The notes under the pieces were generated by a model. It was not told the origin of the DNA and made no database searches. It saw only the letters and a list, made by a program, of their open reading frames with translations. The position numbers and the translations under genes are program-made. From Clostridiaceae bacterium (GTDB lineage: Bacteria > Bacillota > Clostridia > Lachnospirales > Lachnospiraceae), in contig CAJTGF010000001.1 of NCBI GenBank assembly GCA_910575585.1, positions 310,197 to 374,196 of the forward strand: a stretch of 64,000 bases of DNA, given 5' to 3'. Position 1 is the first letter of the stretch; each line of letters opens with the position of its first letter. Positions 9,183 to 19,536 of this stretch are shown one piece after another.

Positions 9183-10244
9183 ATGACAGACATGAGATTG
9201 ATCCGCACCCAGGAGGCGGAGGGCGCGGTGCTGTGCCACGATATTACCCAGATCATCCCAGGCGTCAAAAAGGACGCCGTGTTTCGAAAGGGACATATTG
9301 TGAGGAAGGAGGATATTCCCGTGCTCCTAAGCGTAGGCAAGGATCATCTGTATGTGTGGGAGCAAAAAGAGGGGATCCTCCATGAAAATGACGCGGCCGA
9401 GATCTTGTGTACCATGTGCCTAAATGATCATATGAGCCGGTCAGAGGCAAAAGAGGGCAAGATCGATATCGTGGCAAAGCGGGACGGCCTGCTTAAGGTC
9501 AAGAGAGAGGGCCTTAAGGCGGTCAACGGTTTTGGGCAGATGATGATCGCCTGCCGCCACGGGGATTTTGCCGTGAAAAAGGGGGACAAGCTGGCTGGGA
9601 CCAGGATCATCCCACTGGTGATCGAAAAGGAGAAGATGGAAGAGGCCCGCCGGGCTGCCGTGGAAGTTGCCGGGGAAGAGCCCCTTTTACAGCTGAAACC
9701 CTTTGTACATAAAAAAGTGGGCATTGTGACTACAGGCAGCGAAGTGTTTTACGGCCGGATTAAGGACGCCTTTACCCCGGTGATCCGCCAGAAGCTGGAG
9801 GAGTTTGACACGGAAGTCATCGGTCATGTGATCCTGGACGACGACGACAAAAAGGTGACAAGCTCCATAAAAGACATGATTGAAAAGGGGGCGGATGTGG
9901 TCATCTGCACAGGAGGCATGAGCGTGGACCCTGACGATAAGACTCCCCTGGCCATTAAGAACACCGGGGCCCGGATCGTGTCCTACGGCGCTCCGGCACT
10001 GCCGGGAGCCATGTTCCTTCTGGCCTACTATGAGGCGCCGCAGCAAAAAAAGGCTGTGGCCATCATGGGATTGCCGGGCTGCGTCATGTACGCAAGGCGG
10101 ACCATCTTTGATCTGGTGCTTCCAAGAGTCATGGCCGACGACTGGGTGTGCCAACAGGAATTGGCGGCTCTGGGCGAGGGGGGATTGTGCTTAAACTGTG
10201 GAACGTGTACATTCCCCAACTGCGGATTCGGGAAAGGAAGATAG
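9183..10244 (+). CDS. MoeA-like molybdopterin-binding protein
   Basis: 353 residues with a MoCF-biosynthesis domain in the second half (VGIVTTGSEVFYGRIKDAF, about 180; GADVVICTGGMSVDPDDKTP, about 238; GAPALPGAMFLLAY; IMGLPGC). This fold binds molybdopterin or adenylyl-molybdopterin and inserts molybdenum. The C-terminus ends in a cysteine cluster, CLNCGTCTFPNC, a possible Fe-S or zinc site not found in standard MoeA. It is the type seen with xanthine-dehydrogenase-like accessory genes. Start ATG 9183 directly follows the previous stop; the stop precedes the moaA TTG start. Confidence 0.83.
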   Translation: MTDMRLIRTQEAEGAVLCHDITQIIPGVKKDAVFRKGHIVRKEDIPVLLSVGKDHLYVWEQKEGILHENDAAEILCTMCLNDHMSRSEAKEGKIDIVAKRDGLLKVKREGLKAVNGFGQMMIACRHGDFAVKKGDKLAGTRIIPLVIEKEKMEEARRAAVEVAGEEPLLQLKPFVHKKVGIVTTGSEVFYGRIKDAFTPVIRQKLEEFDTEVIGHVILDDDDKKVTSSIKDMIEKGADVVICTGGMSVDPDDKTPLAIKNTGARIVSYGAPALPGAMFLLAYYEAPQQKKAVAIMGLPGCVMYARRTIFDLVLPRVMADDWVCQQELAALGEGGLCLNCGTCTFPNCGFGKGR

Positions 10245-10246
10245 TT

Positions 10247-11269
10247 TTGAGAGACGATTTTCAGCGGGAGATCGATTATATGCGGATATCCATCACGGAC
10301 CGCTGTAACCTGCGGTGCTGCTACTGTATGCCAAAGGGGATCCGGCGGGAGCCTGCAAAAGATATCCTGACTTTGGAGGAATATGGAAAGGTTGCCTCCT
10401 GCGGGGCCCGTCTGGGCATCCGCAAGATCAAGGTTACAGGGGGAGAGCCTTTGGCGCGTCTTGGCTGCTGTCAGCTGGTGGCTATGCTGAAGGAGACGCC
10501 GGGCATCGAGAAGGTGACCATCACCACCAACGGCATACTGCTGGAGCAGTATCTGGAGGATCTGATTCAGGCAGGGATCGACGGGATCAACGTCAGTCTT
10601 GACACTCTGGATGAAAATTTGTACAGCATCCTTACAGGCGGAGGCAGGTTAAAAACGGTGATGTCTGCCCTGGAGAGGGGGCTGAAAGCCTGTTATCAGC
10701 GGCAGATTCCCATAAAGATCAACGCCGTGTCCCTGGATCTGGAGGCTGTGGCCCGGCAGCTTGGATGCGGCGGCGGAGACTATGGCTGGCACAGCCTCCT
10801 AAGGCTTGCCAAAACGTATCCGGTGGATGTACGGTTTATCGAGATGATGCCCGTAGGTTACGGAAAGGGATTTCAGACGCTGGATCATCAAACCCTTTTA
10901 AAGGAACTGGAAAGAAGATACCCTGGTATGGAAAAGGATGAAAGGGTCCATGGCAACGGGCCAGCGGTGTACTATCGGATCCCCGGTTTTTTGGGGAGCG
11001 TGGGCTTAATAAGCGCCATCCACAATAAGTTCTGCCCAGGGTGCAACCGGGTGCGTCTTACCTGCCAGGGGTATCTGAAAAGCTGTCTGTGCTATGAGGA
11101 CGGCGTGGATCTAAGACAGATCCTTCGGGGAAAGGGAAGCTGGGGTGAGAAAGAGGGAAGGCTTCTTGCGGCCATGGAGGGAGCTATAAAGAAAAAACCT
11201 ATGGCCCACTGCTTTGAGCGTCCGGAGGATATGACGGAACATGACAATATGGTAAGTATCGGAGGGTGA
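10247..11269 (+). CDS. moaA: GTP 3',8-cyclase MoaA
   Basis: Radical SAM enzyme for the first step of molybdenum cofactor synthesis, converting GTP to the 3',8-cyclo intermediate with MoaC. N-terminal SAM cluster motif CNLRCCYC (near residue 23), the GGEP-type motif KVTGGEPLAR, and the C-terminal second cluster CPGCNRVRLTCQGYLKSC. About 340 residues, usual for the family. I start it at TTG 10247 because MoaA proteins begin about ten residues before the RISITDRCN motif and GGAAAGGAAG precedes it. The frame is open upstream to 10148 but overlaps the previous gene. moaC follows after one base. Confidence 0.92.
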   Translation: MRDDFQREIDYMRISITDRCNLRCCYCMPKGIRREPAKDILTLEEYGKVASCGARLGIRKIKVTGGEPLARLGCCQLVAMLKETPGIEKVTITTNGILLEQYLEDLIQAGIDGINVSLDTLDENLYSILTGGGRLKTVMSALERGLKACYQRQIPIKINAVSLDLEAVARQLGCGGGDYGWHSLLRLAKTYPVDVRFIEMMPVGYGKGFQTLDHQTLLKELERRYPGMEKDERVHGNGPAVYYRIPGFLGSVGLISAIHNKFCPGCNRVRLTCQGYLKSCLCYEDGVDLRQILRGKGSWGEKEGRLLAAMEGAIKKKPMAHCFERPEDMTEHDNMVSIGG

Positions 11270-11270
11270 T

Positions 11271-11750
11271 ATGGAATTTACACATTTTGACCAACAGGGC
11301 AACGCGCGGATGGTGGATGTGGGGGAAAAGGCGGATACCAAGCGGGAGGCTATGGCCCGTGGAAGTATTTTTATGGATCCGCAGTGCTTTTCCATGGTAA
11401 AGAGCGGTTCCATGAAAAAGGGGGATGTGCTGGCCGTGGCCCGGATAGCCGGGATCATGGGGGCAAAAAGGGCCCCGGAGCTGATCCCTTTGTGCCATGG
11501 GCTCAATTTGACAAAGCTGAATGTGGATTTTCATCTCGATGAAGAAAATCATAGGATCCAGGCAGTGTGTACGGCCCGTACCACGGGAAAGACCGGGGTG
11601 GAGATGGAGGCCCTTACGGGGGTCACGGTGGCGCTGCTCACCATTTACGATATGTGCAAAGCCGTAGACAAGTCCATGGAGATGGGGGAGATCTATCTGG
11701 AGAGAAAATCGGGAGGAAAGAGCGGGGATTTTCACAATCCGGCTCACTAA
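11271..11750 (+). CDS. moaC: Cyclic pyranopterin monophosphate synthase MoaC
   Basis: 159 residues, normal length for MoaC, which completes cyclic pyranopterin monophosphate formation from the MoaA product. Diagnostic segments: MVDVGEKADTKREA at the N-terminus, KKGDVLAVARIAGIMGAKR, LIPLCHGLNL, and MEALTGVTVALLTIYDMCKAVDK with the catalytic acidic/lysine residues. It follows moaA with one base between stop and start, consistent with joint translation. Confidence 0.95.
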   Translation: MEFTHFDQQGNARMVDVGEKADTKREAMARGSIFMDPQCFSMVKSGSMKKGDVLAVARIAGIMGAKRAPELIPLCHGLNLTKLNVDFHLDEENHRIQAVCTARTTGKTGVEMEALTGVTVALLTIYDMCKAVDKSMEMGEIYLERKSGGKSGDFHNPAH

Positions 11751-11824
11751 TGCATCCGGCGGGAATGTTTTTTGAAACACACCATAAGGCCCAGGACAAA
11801 AACAGGCGAAAGGAGCGCGCAGGT

Positions 11825-12796
11825 ATGATAACCGGGATCGTAAAGGCTGTCTGTGTCAGCCAGAAGAAAGGAACGGAAAAACAGAATGTGGATCGGGTCC
11901 ATGTAAAGCCCCGCCACGGGATCGTGGGGGACGCCCACGCGGGAGACTGGCACCGGCAGGTAAGCCTGCTTTCCTATGACAAGGTGAAAGCGTTTAACGA
12001 GAAGGGGGCCAATGTGGATCACGGCGCCTTTGGGGAGAATCTGGTAGTGGAGGGGATTGATTTTCGGAGACTTCCTGTGGGGAGCCTGTTCTTGGCGGGG
12101 ACGGCGGTGCTGCAAATGACCCAGATCGGGAAGGAGTGTCACAGCCACTGCGCCATCTTTAAGCGCATGGGCGCGTGCATCATGCCCCATGAAGGGGTGT
12201 TTGCCCAGGTGGACAAGGAGGGGGATATCTGCGTCGGCGATCAGATGACCGTGGTATTGCCAAAGCCTGACCGGCCGTTTTCGGCGGCCGTGGTCACGGT
12301 CAGCGACAAGGCAGCCAGGGGACAGCGGGTGGACGAAAGCGGCCCGGCGGCAAAAGCGGTCCTTGAGACGGCAGGCTTTCAGGTGGTGGAGACCCTGGTG
12401 GTTCCGGATGAGCCGGAGCTTTTAAAGACCCAGCTAAAGCGGCTGGCAGACGGGCGGCAGGTGGATCTGGTGGTCACAAGCGGCGGGACGGGCTTTTCCC
12501 GGCGGGATCTGACACCGGAAGCCACCATGGCAGTATCAGACCGCAATGCGCCGGGGATCGCGGAGTACATGCGCAGCCGTTCCATGGAGATCACCAGCCG
12601 CGCCATGTTAAGCCGCGGGGTGTCGGTGATCCGGAAATCCACGCTGATCATTAACCTGCCCGGCAGCCCCAGGGCCGTGGAGGAAAGCCTGGGATTTCTT
12701 TTGGACAGTTTGCCCCATGGGCTGGAGATCCTAAGGGGGACCGGCGGAGAGTGCGCCAGGGGGAAAGAGGATGGATCAGAGGGAGAGGGCTCATGA
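11825..12796 (+). CDS. MOSC domain - MogA/MoaB fusion protein
   Basis: 323 residues. Residues about 1-145 are a MOSC domain (HGIVGDAHAGDWHRQVSLL, GAFGENLVVEG, and a conserved cysteine in QIGKECHSHC), a fold used in sulfur transfer to metal centres such as the cofactor sulfurase C-terminus. Residues about 155-320 are a MogA/MoaB domain (VVTVSDKAARGQRVDESGP; VVTSGGTGFSRRDLTPEA; LPGSPRAVEE) that adenylates molybdopterin. Start ATG 11825 follows AAAGGAGCG; the frame is open further upstream through moaC. The stop overlaps the modA start (ATGA). The fusion suggests adenylation/insertion coupled to sulfuration; this is inference. Confidence 0.88.
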   Translation: MITGIVKAVCVSQKKGTEKQNVDRVHVKPRHGIVGDAHAGDWHRQVSLLSYDKVKAFNEKGANVDHGAFGENLVVEGIDFRRLPVGSLFLAGTAVLQMTQIGKECHSHCAIFKRMGACIMPHEGVFAQVDKEGDICVGDQMTVVLPKPDRPFSAAVVTVSDKAARGQRVDESGPAAKAVLETAGFQVVETLVVPDEPELLKTQLKRLADGRQVDLVVTSGGTGFSRRDLTPEATMAVSDRNAPGIAEYMRSRSMEITSRAMLSRGVSVIRKSTLIINLPGSPRAVEESLGFLLDSLPHGLEILRGTGGECARGKEDGSEGEGS

Positions 12797-13614
12797 ACAA
12801 GGGACGGTTGACGACAGCCGCGGCGCTGGGGCTTGGATTTCTGGCCATTTTTGGCCTGGTTGGCGCGAAAGGCCGGGATACTGCCGGCAAGCAGGTGGAG
12901 CTGTCCGTGTTTGCTGCCGCGTCCATGACGGAGACCCTGACCAAGATCGGACAGCAGTACAGCCAGGTAAGGCCGGATGTGGCCATTGTTTTTACGTTTG
13001 ACTCCTCCGGCGCCCTAAAGACCCAGATCCAGGAGGGCGCTGACTGTGATATCTTTATTTCCGCCGCCCAAAAGCAGATGGACCAGCTGGATCTTTCCGC
13101 AGGGGCAAAGAGAAATCCCCAGGGCCTGGATCTTATTGACAGGGACAGCCGGTTTAACCTGGTGGAAAATAAGGTGGTGCTGGCGGTTCCGGAGGGAAAT
13201 CCGGCGGACATCCGGTGTTATGAGGATTTGGGTACAGAGAAGGTAAAAGCAGTGTGCATCGGCAATGAGGACGTTCCCGTAGGCGTTTACTCGGAGGAGA
13301 TCTTAAGGGATCTTGGGATCTTTGACAGTCTGAAAGCCCGCGGAATAATCACCTACGGCTCCAATGTAAAGGAGGTCACCACCCAGATTAAGGAAGCGTC
13401 TGTGGACTGCGGCATCATCTACGGCACCGACGCCAGGGCGGCAGGGCTTTTAATAGTGGATACGGCTAAAGGCCAGTGCAGTCCGGTGGTCTACCCGGCG
13501 GCCATGGTAACCAGGTCACGAAAGAAAGAGGAGGCCCAGGCGTTTTTAGACTACCTTTCCGGCGGGGAGGCCAGGGCGGTGTTTGAGGCGGCAGGGTTTT
13601 CCATGGCAGAATAG
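12793..13614 (+). CDS. modA: Molybdate ABC transporter substrate-binding protein ModA
   Basis: 273 residues. N-terminal hydrophobic export signal (about residues 6-26), then the ModA core: ELSVFAAASMTETLTKIG, FTFDSSGALKTQIQEGADCDIFISAA (oxyanion-binding serines) and a C-terminal lobe ending FLDYLSGGEARAVFEAAGF. The usual lipobox cysteine is absent, so anchoring is uncertain. Captures molybdate (or tungstate) outside the membrane for ModBC. Translationally coupled to the preceding fusion gene by a 4-bp overlap. Confidence 0.93.
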   Translation: MNKGRLTTAAALGLGFLAIFGLVGAKGRDTAGKQVELSVFAAASMTETLTKIGQQYSQVRPDVAIVFTFDSSGALKTQIQEGADCDIFISAAQKQMDQLDLSAGAKRNPQGLDLIDRDSRFNLVENKVVLAVPEGNPADIRCYEDLGTEKVKAVCIGNEDVPVGVYSEEILRDLGIFDSLKARGIITYGSNVKEVTTQIKEASVDCGIIYGTDARAAGLLIVDTAKGQCSPVVYPAAMVTRSRKKEEAQAFLDYLSGGEARAVFEAAGFSMAE

Positions 13615-13628
13615 TAAGGAGGGCAGAG

Positions 13629-14306
13629 ATGGACTGGTATCCTCTTTACAACTCGCTGCGGATTGCCGCTGTCTCCAGCGTGATCGTGTTTTTTGCGGGC
13701 ATTTTTGCCGCCTACTACGTGGCCAAGCTAAACCGGTTGGCAAAGGGGGCGCTGGATGTGCTCCTGACGCTGCCTATGGTGCTTCCGCCTACGGTGGTAG
13801 GGTATTTTCTTCTGCTGTTTTTAGGCAACCGGCGGCCTTTGGGGGCGTGGTTTCTGGAGCGGTTCGGAGTCGGTTTGGTGATGAACTGGTATTCCGCCGT
13901 CTTTAGCGCCGTGGCCGTGGCCTTTCCTTTGATGTACCGCACGGCCCGGGGGGCCTTTGAAAGCTTTGACGAGACCCTGGCCTATGCCGGTCAGACTCTT
14001 GGGCTGTCAAACGTTTACATCTTCTGGCGCGTCCGCCTGCCCGCCTGCCGCCAGGGCATCCTGGCAGGGGCGGTATTGGCCTTTGCCAGGGCCTTGGGGG
14101 AGTACGGAGCCACCAGCATGGTGGCAGGCTACACGCCGGGGCGGACGGCAACGATTGCCACCACGGTTTATCAGCTGTGGCGGACAGATAATGAGGCGCT
14201 GGCCTTTCGGTGGGTCATGGTCAACATGGCTATCTCCGCGGCAGTGCTTTTGGCGGTGAATATGCTGGAGCAGAATAACCGCGCAGGGAAAGAAAAGAGA
14301 GGTTAA
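13629..14306 (+). CDS. modB: Molybdate ABC transporter permease ModB
   Basis: 225 residues with about five membrane segments and the EAA loop typical of importer permeases (ARALGEYGATSMVAGYTPGRT, about residues 155-175). It forms the channel for molybdate with two ModC subunits. GGAGGG lies just before the ATG; the gene sits 14 bases after modA and three bases before modC. Confidence 0.94.
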   Translation: MDWYPLYNSLRIAAVSSVIVFFAGIFAAYYVAKLNRLAKGALDVLLTLPMVLPPTVVGYFLLLFLGNRRPLGAWFLERFGVGLVMNWYSAVFSAVAVAFPLMYRTARGAFESFDETLAYAGQTLGLSNVYIFWRVRLPACRQGILAGAVLAFARALGEYGATSMVAGYTPGRTATIATTVYQLWRTDNEALAFRWVMVNMAISAAVLLAVNMLEQNNRAGKEKRG

Positions 14307-14309
14307 GCC

Positions 14310-15434
14310 ATGTCATTGTATGTGGATGTGGAGAAAACATTAGGCGCTTTTCGGCTTTCGGTCCGGTTTCAGGCGGGGAATGAGGTTTTTGGCATTCTTG
14401 GGGCCTCCGGGTGCGGAAAGAGCATGACCCTAAAGACCATTGCCGGGATCGAAAAGCCTGACCGGGGCAGGATCGTTTTGGACGATCAGGTTTTGTTTGA
14501 CGCGGAAAAGGGGATTGATCTTGCGCCGCAGAAGCGGCAGGTAGGGCTTTTGTTCCAGAACTACGCCCTGTTTCCCAACATGACGGTGGAAAAGAATCTT
14601 CTGGCAGGAGCGCGGGCGTCAAAGGAGCCCAGGGACCAGGCGAAAGCCCGGGTGGCGGACATGATGGACCGGTTTTACCTGACCGGACTGGAAAAGCACA
14701 GGCCCCATCAGCTGTCCGGCGGCCAGCAGCAGAGAGCGGCCCTGGCAAGGATATTGCTGACAAGGCCCCGGCTTTTGATGCTGGATGAGCCTTTTTGCGC
14801 TTTGGACGGGTATTTGAGCTGGAAATTGGAACTGGAGCTGATGGATCTCTTAAAAGACTTCGGGTGTACGGCGCTGTTTGTGTCCCACAAAAGGGACGAG
14901 ATCTACCGCCTATGCCAAAGAGCCTGCGTCATGGACGGCGGCATCTCTACCCCGGCCATGGCGGTAAAGACCATGTTTGAGGAGCCGGGCACTCTGGCTG
15001 TTTGCCGCTTATCCGGCTGTAAAAATTATTCCTCCGTTCAGCCCGTCCATCCAGCTTGTAAGGACGGCGGGGAAGAGGACCGGTGGGTCTATGCGTCTGA
15101 CTGGGGAACGCGCCTGAACTGCGGGCGTAAGGCGCCGCCAAATACCGCCTATATCGGCGTCAGGAGCCATGATATTCATGTGTGTTTAAAGGGAGAGGAG
15201 GAGAACGGGGAGAATGTGATCCCGTGCCGGATCATCCGCGTGGTGGAGGATTTGTACCATATGGTGGTCATGGCCGTCCCCCTTTCTGCTGCCGGTAAAA
15301 GCGGCAGCAGCCAGATCCGCCTGGAGATGCCAAAGGAACGGTGGAACGCATACATAAGCCATAACAAGGCAGAAGAAGGGGAGGAGATCCGCTTGCGGAT
15401 CGCTCCCCGGGACATCCTGCTGCTGAAAAGATAA
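14310..15434 (+). CDS. modC: Molybdate ABC transporter ATPase ModC
   Basis: 374 residues. Walker A GASGCGKSMTLKT (about 31-43), Q-loop LLFQNYALFPNM, signature LSGGQQQRAALAR (about 134), Walker B LLMLDEPFCALD and the switch histidine FVSHKRDE. After about residue 250 comes a TOBE/MOP-like C-terminal region (AYIGVRSHDIHV; RIIRVVEDLYHMVVM) that in ModC binds oxyanions and regulates transport. Last gene of the operon; a hairpin terminator follows at 15603-15652. Confidence 0.93.
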   Translation: MSLYVDVEKTLGAFRLSVRFQAGNEVFGILGASGCGKSMTLKTIAGIEKPDRGRIVLDDQVLFDAEKGIDLAPQKRQVGLLFQNYALFPNMTVEKNLLAGARASKEPRDQAKARVADMMDRFYLTGLEKHRPHQLSGGQQQRAALARILLTRPRLLMLDEPFCALDGYLSWKLELELMDLLKDFGCTALFVSHKRDEIYRLCQRACVMDGGISTPAMAVKTMFEEPGTLAVCRLSGCKNYSSVQPVHPACKDGGEEDRWVYASDWGTRLNCGRKAPPNTAYIGVRSHDIHVCLKGEEENGENVIPCRIIRVVEDLYHMVVMAVPLSAAGKSGSSQIRLEMPKERWNAYISHNKAEEGEEIRLRIAPRDILLLKR

Positions 15435-15468
15435 GCCCTGGCATACCATGTTACGGGGCCTTGGAAGA

Positions 15469-15651
15469 TCAGAGACGGATCGGGTCTTTGGATTCCCTGG
15501 TCCAGTACAAGATCCCGTCCCGGCAGCCTCTGGAACATTCCTCCATGTCGTAAAGGTATTCCAGGCAGGAGAAAGAGAGGTTGTGAGTCGGATAGACGGC
15601 ACAGCCGCCGTAAAACAGATTCCCGTTGTCTGCTTTACGGCGGTCTCTCTT
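15469..15651 (-). other. Possible small reverse ORF or gene remnant, cysteine-rich
   Basis: A 60-codon reverse frame with coding-like third positions but no ATG near its upstream stop. The only ATG lies 25 codons from the end. The product contains YGGCAVYPTHNLSFSCLEY and EECSRGCRDGILYWTRESKD. It overlaps the modC terminator hairpin, which makes a full-length gene doubtful. It could be a decayed gene, a non-ATG small protein, or chance. I do not recognise it. Confidence 0.3.
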
Positions 15652-15652
15652 T
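15603..15652 (+). terminator. Rho-independent terminator after modC
   Basis: GCCGCCGTAAAACAGA pairs with TCTGCTTTACGGCGG across a short loop and is followed by TCTCTCTTTT. It closes the molybdenum operon. Confidence 0.8.
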
Positions 15653-15671
15653 TAGGTAGGAAAGACAGGAA

Positions 15672-17159
<1,488 letters not shown>

Positions 17160-17170
17160 TTAATAAGAAA

Positions 17171-17199
17171 ATTTTACCACGCCGGCGTGGGACTGTCAA
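17171..17199 (-). promoter_or_regulatory. GH1 promoter with palindromic operator in the spacer
   Basis: Read on the reverse strand: TTGACA (17194-17199), 17-bp spacer, TAAAAT (17171-17176). The spacer contains the perfect 14-bp palindrome CCACGCCGGCGTGG (17177-17190). A repressor bound there would block RNA polymerase, fitting sugar-induced control. The regulator is not in this window. Confidence 0.6.
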
Positions 17200-17292
17200 T
17201 TAGGGGATGGCCGGTTGAGGCGTTTTTTTAGGCGGCACAAAGGACGGCCTTTCGGATTACGGGGGGAAAGGGAAAATATAAAAAGCGCCGCG

Positions 17293-17321
17293 TAGACAAG
17301 CGTGGAAAATTGTGCTATCAT
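17293..17321 (+). promoter_or_regulatory. Promoter of the flavodiiron gene
   Basis: TAGACA (17293-17298), 17-bp spacer, TATCAT (17316-17321), about 60 bp before ATG 17383. Confidence 0.5.
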
Positions 17322-17382
17322 AGGGAAACGTATTGATGTGAGACATGGGAAGGACCAAGAAGAGAAAAGAGAGGGCAAGAGC

Positions 17383-18555
17383 ATGGAGAAATATCATATT
17401 ACGGACAGCATTAAGTATGTGGGGGTAGAGGACCTTGACCTGGATCTGTTTGAGAGCCAGTACCCGGTGCCGGACGGGGTTACCTACAACTCCTACGTGA
17501 TTCTGGATGAGAAGACGGCCATTATGGACACGGTGGATCAAAGAGGCAGCGACCAGTGGCTTTTGAATGTGGAGAAGGCTTTGGACGGCAGGGATCTGGA
17601 CTATTTGGTGGTGTCCCACATGGAGCCTGACCACGGCGCCAACATCGCCCGTCTGGCACAGCGCTACCCGAAGGCGGCGCTGGTGGGCAATGCCAAGACA
17701 TTTCCTATGATAAAGCAGTTTTTTGACCTGGATTTGGAGGGTCGGACCCTGCTGGTGAAGGAGGGGGATACGCTTTCCTTGGGGCGTCACACTCTTCAGT
17801 TTTTCATGGCGCCTATGGTACACTGGCCGGAGGTGATGATGAGCTATGAAAAGACGGAGAAGATCCTGTTTTCCGCCGACGGCTTCGGCACCTTTGGGGC
17901 AGACTCCGGGCTGGGGGAAGACTGGAGCGAGGAGGCGGCCAGGTACTACCTGAATATTGTGGGAAAATACGGGGTGCAGGTCCAGGCAGCGCTGAAAAAG
18001 GCGGCAGGACTGGACATTCGCGCCATCTGTCCCCTTCACGGACCGGTTTTAAAAGAAGATCTGGGATTCTACCTGGAAAAATACCGGATCTGGAGCAGCT
18101 ATGAGGCGGAGCAAAAAGGCGTGATGATCGCCTGCGCCTCCATCCACGGCAACACGGCCAAGGCGGCCGATGAGCTGGCGGAGCTGTTAAAGAGCAGAGG
18201 GGAGAGCCAGGTGGAGGTGGTGGATCTGGCCAGGACGGATGTGTCCCTTGCGGTGCGAAAGGCGTTTTATTACGACCGGATCGTGGCTGCCGCGGCAACT
18301 TACGACGGCGGCATGTTTCCGGCTATGGAAAGCTTTTTGGAGCATCTGCGGGCCAAGAACTACCAGAAGAGGACCGTGGGCCTTGTGGAAAACGGCACCT
18401 GGGCGCCTGTGGCGGCAAAAGCCATGCGGACCATGTTTGAAGGCATGAAGCAGATCCTGGTGGTGGAGCCGGCGGTGACCATCCGCTCCGCCCTGGATCA
18501 GGACAGCAGAAAGGCCCTGGAAAATCTGGCGGATGTTTTGACGCAAAAACAGTAA
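17383..18555 (+). CDS. Flavodiiron protein (FprA-type A flavoprotein)
   Basis: 390 residues. N-terminal metallo-beta-lactamase-fold diiron domain (YVILDEKTAIMDTVD; HMEPDHGANI giving the H-x-E-x-D-H iron ligands near residue 79; MVHWPEVMM; LHGPVL) and a C-terminal flavodoxin domain from about 245 (VMIACASIHGNTAKAAD, YDGGMFPAMESFL). Such proteins reduce oxygen to water or nitric oxide to nitrous oxide and protect anaerobes. No rubredoxin domain is fused, so an outside electron donor is needed. Start ATG 17383 fits the family N-terminus; the frame is open to 17302. Confidence 0.94.
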   Translation: MEKYHITDSIKYVGVEDLDLDLFESQYPVPDGVTYNSYVILDEKTAIMDTVDQRGSDQWLLNVEKALDGRDLDYLVVSHMEPDHGANIARLAQRYPKAALVGNAKTFPMIKQFFDLDLEGRTLLVKEGDTLSLGRHTLQFFMAPMVHWPEVMMSYEKTEKILFSADGFGTFGADSGLGEDWSEEAARYYLNIVGKYGVQVQAALKKAAGLDIRAICPLHGPVLKEDLGFYLEKYRIWSSYEAEQKGVMIACASIHGNTAKAADELAELLKSRGESQVEVVDLARTDVSLAVRKAFYYDRIVAAAATYDGGMFPAMESFLEHLRAKNYQKRTVGLVENGTWAPVAAKAMRTMFEGMKQILVVEPAVTIRSALDQDSRKALENLADVLTQKQ

Positions 18556-18606
18556 GGAAGCCTGTCCGGGATAAGAACCTGCCCCGGGAGAAAGGATGTG
18601 GACCGG

Positions 18607-19536
18607 ATGATAGAAAAAGGATTGTTTCCTGTAAAGCCTACGCCCGTTCAGTATCTGGGAAAGCTGCCTAAGGGCCAGGAGATCTTTATGAAGCGGGACG
18701 ATTTGCTGGGATTCTCCTTTGGGGGGAACAAGGCCAGGATCGGAGCGGCGTTTCTGCAGGATATGGAGAAAAAGGGAAAGGATTTTATGGTCTCCTACGG
18801 CAGCTGCGGTTCCAACTTAAACCGGACCATGGCCCTTTTGTGCAAAAGCAGAAATATCCCCTGTCTGATCATTGTCTCCGGGCAGGAGGCAGGGGGCCAG
18901 ACTTTTAACCGGCAGATCGCGGCAGACACAGGCGCGCGGCAGGTCCTATGCGGAAAGGACGGCGTGGCGGCGGCGGTGGAGCAGGTGATGGAGGAACTAA
19001 AGGGGCAGGGATATAAGCCTTACTACCTTTACGGCGATGCCAGGGGCATGGGCAACGAGGAGGCGGCAAGATCGGCTTATATGGGGGCCTATGAAGAGAT
19101 TAGAAGGTGGCAGCAGGAAAGCGGGGTAAGGCTTACCCACATCTTCCACGCCAGCGGCACCGGCATGACCCAGGGAGGGCTTGTGGCGGGAAAGGAATTG
19201 GCAGGGGGCCAGGAGGAGATCATCGGCATCTCCGTGGCCAGGGATGCCGAAAGGGGGATCAGCGCCGTCAGACGGTATGCAGGGGAAGGAGCGGGAGCGA
19301 TCCGGTTTGAGACGGATTACCGGTGCGGCGGATATGGGCTTTATGACAGGGATATCCAGGAGGTCATCCGGGAGATGATGAACTGCCATGGCATTGCTTT
19401 GGATCCTACTTATACGGGGAAGGGTTATAGCGGCATGGTGAAGTGGCTGGCGCGGTATGGGGATGGAAGTGAGAGGGTGTTGTTTATTCATACTGGGGGG
19501 TTGCCGTTGTATTTTGATTATCTTAGGGGATTATAA
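18607..19536 (+). CDS. PLP-dependent D-cysteine desulfhydrase / ACC deaminase family protein
   Basis: About 309 residues of the fold-type II PLP group containing D-cysteine desulfhydrase and 1-aminocyclopropane-1-carboxylate deaminase. The PLP lysine lies in FSFGGNKARIG (about residue 41), with GSCGSNLNRTMAL and the glycine loop HASGTGMTQGGLVAGKEL. Substrate is not fixed by these motifs; a thiol- or amino-acid lyase is likely. I start at ATG 18607 because the AAAGG site is too close to GTG 18598. An uncharacterised in-frame 53-codon stretch follows the stop. Confidence 0.85.
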   Translation: MIEKGLFPVKPTPVQYLGKLPKGQEIFMKRDDLLGFSFGGNKARIGAAFLQDMEKKGKDFMVSYGSCGSNLNRTMALLCKSRNIPCLIIVSGQEAGGQTFNRQIAADTGARQVLCGKDGVAAAVEQVMEELKGQGYKPYYLYGDARGMGNEEAARSAYMGAYEEIRRWQQESGVRLTHIFHASGTGMTQGGLVAGKELAGGQEEIIGISVARDAERGISAVRRYAGEGAGAIRFETDYRCGGYGLYDRDIQEVIREMMNCHGIALDPTYTGKGYSGMVKWLARYGDGSERVLFIHTGGLPLYFDYLRGL

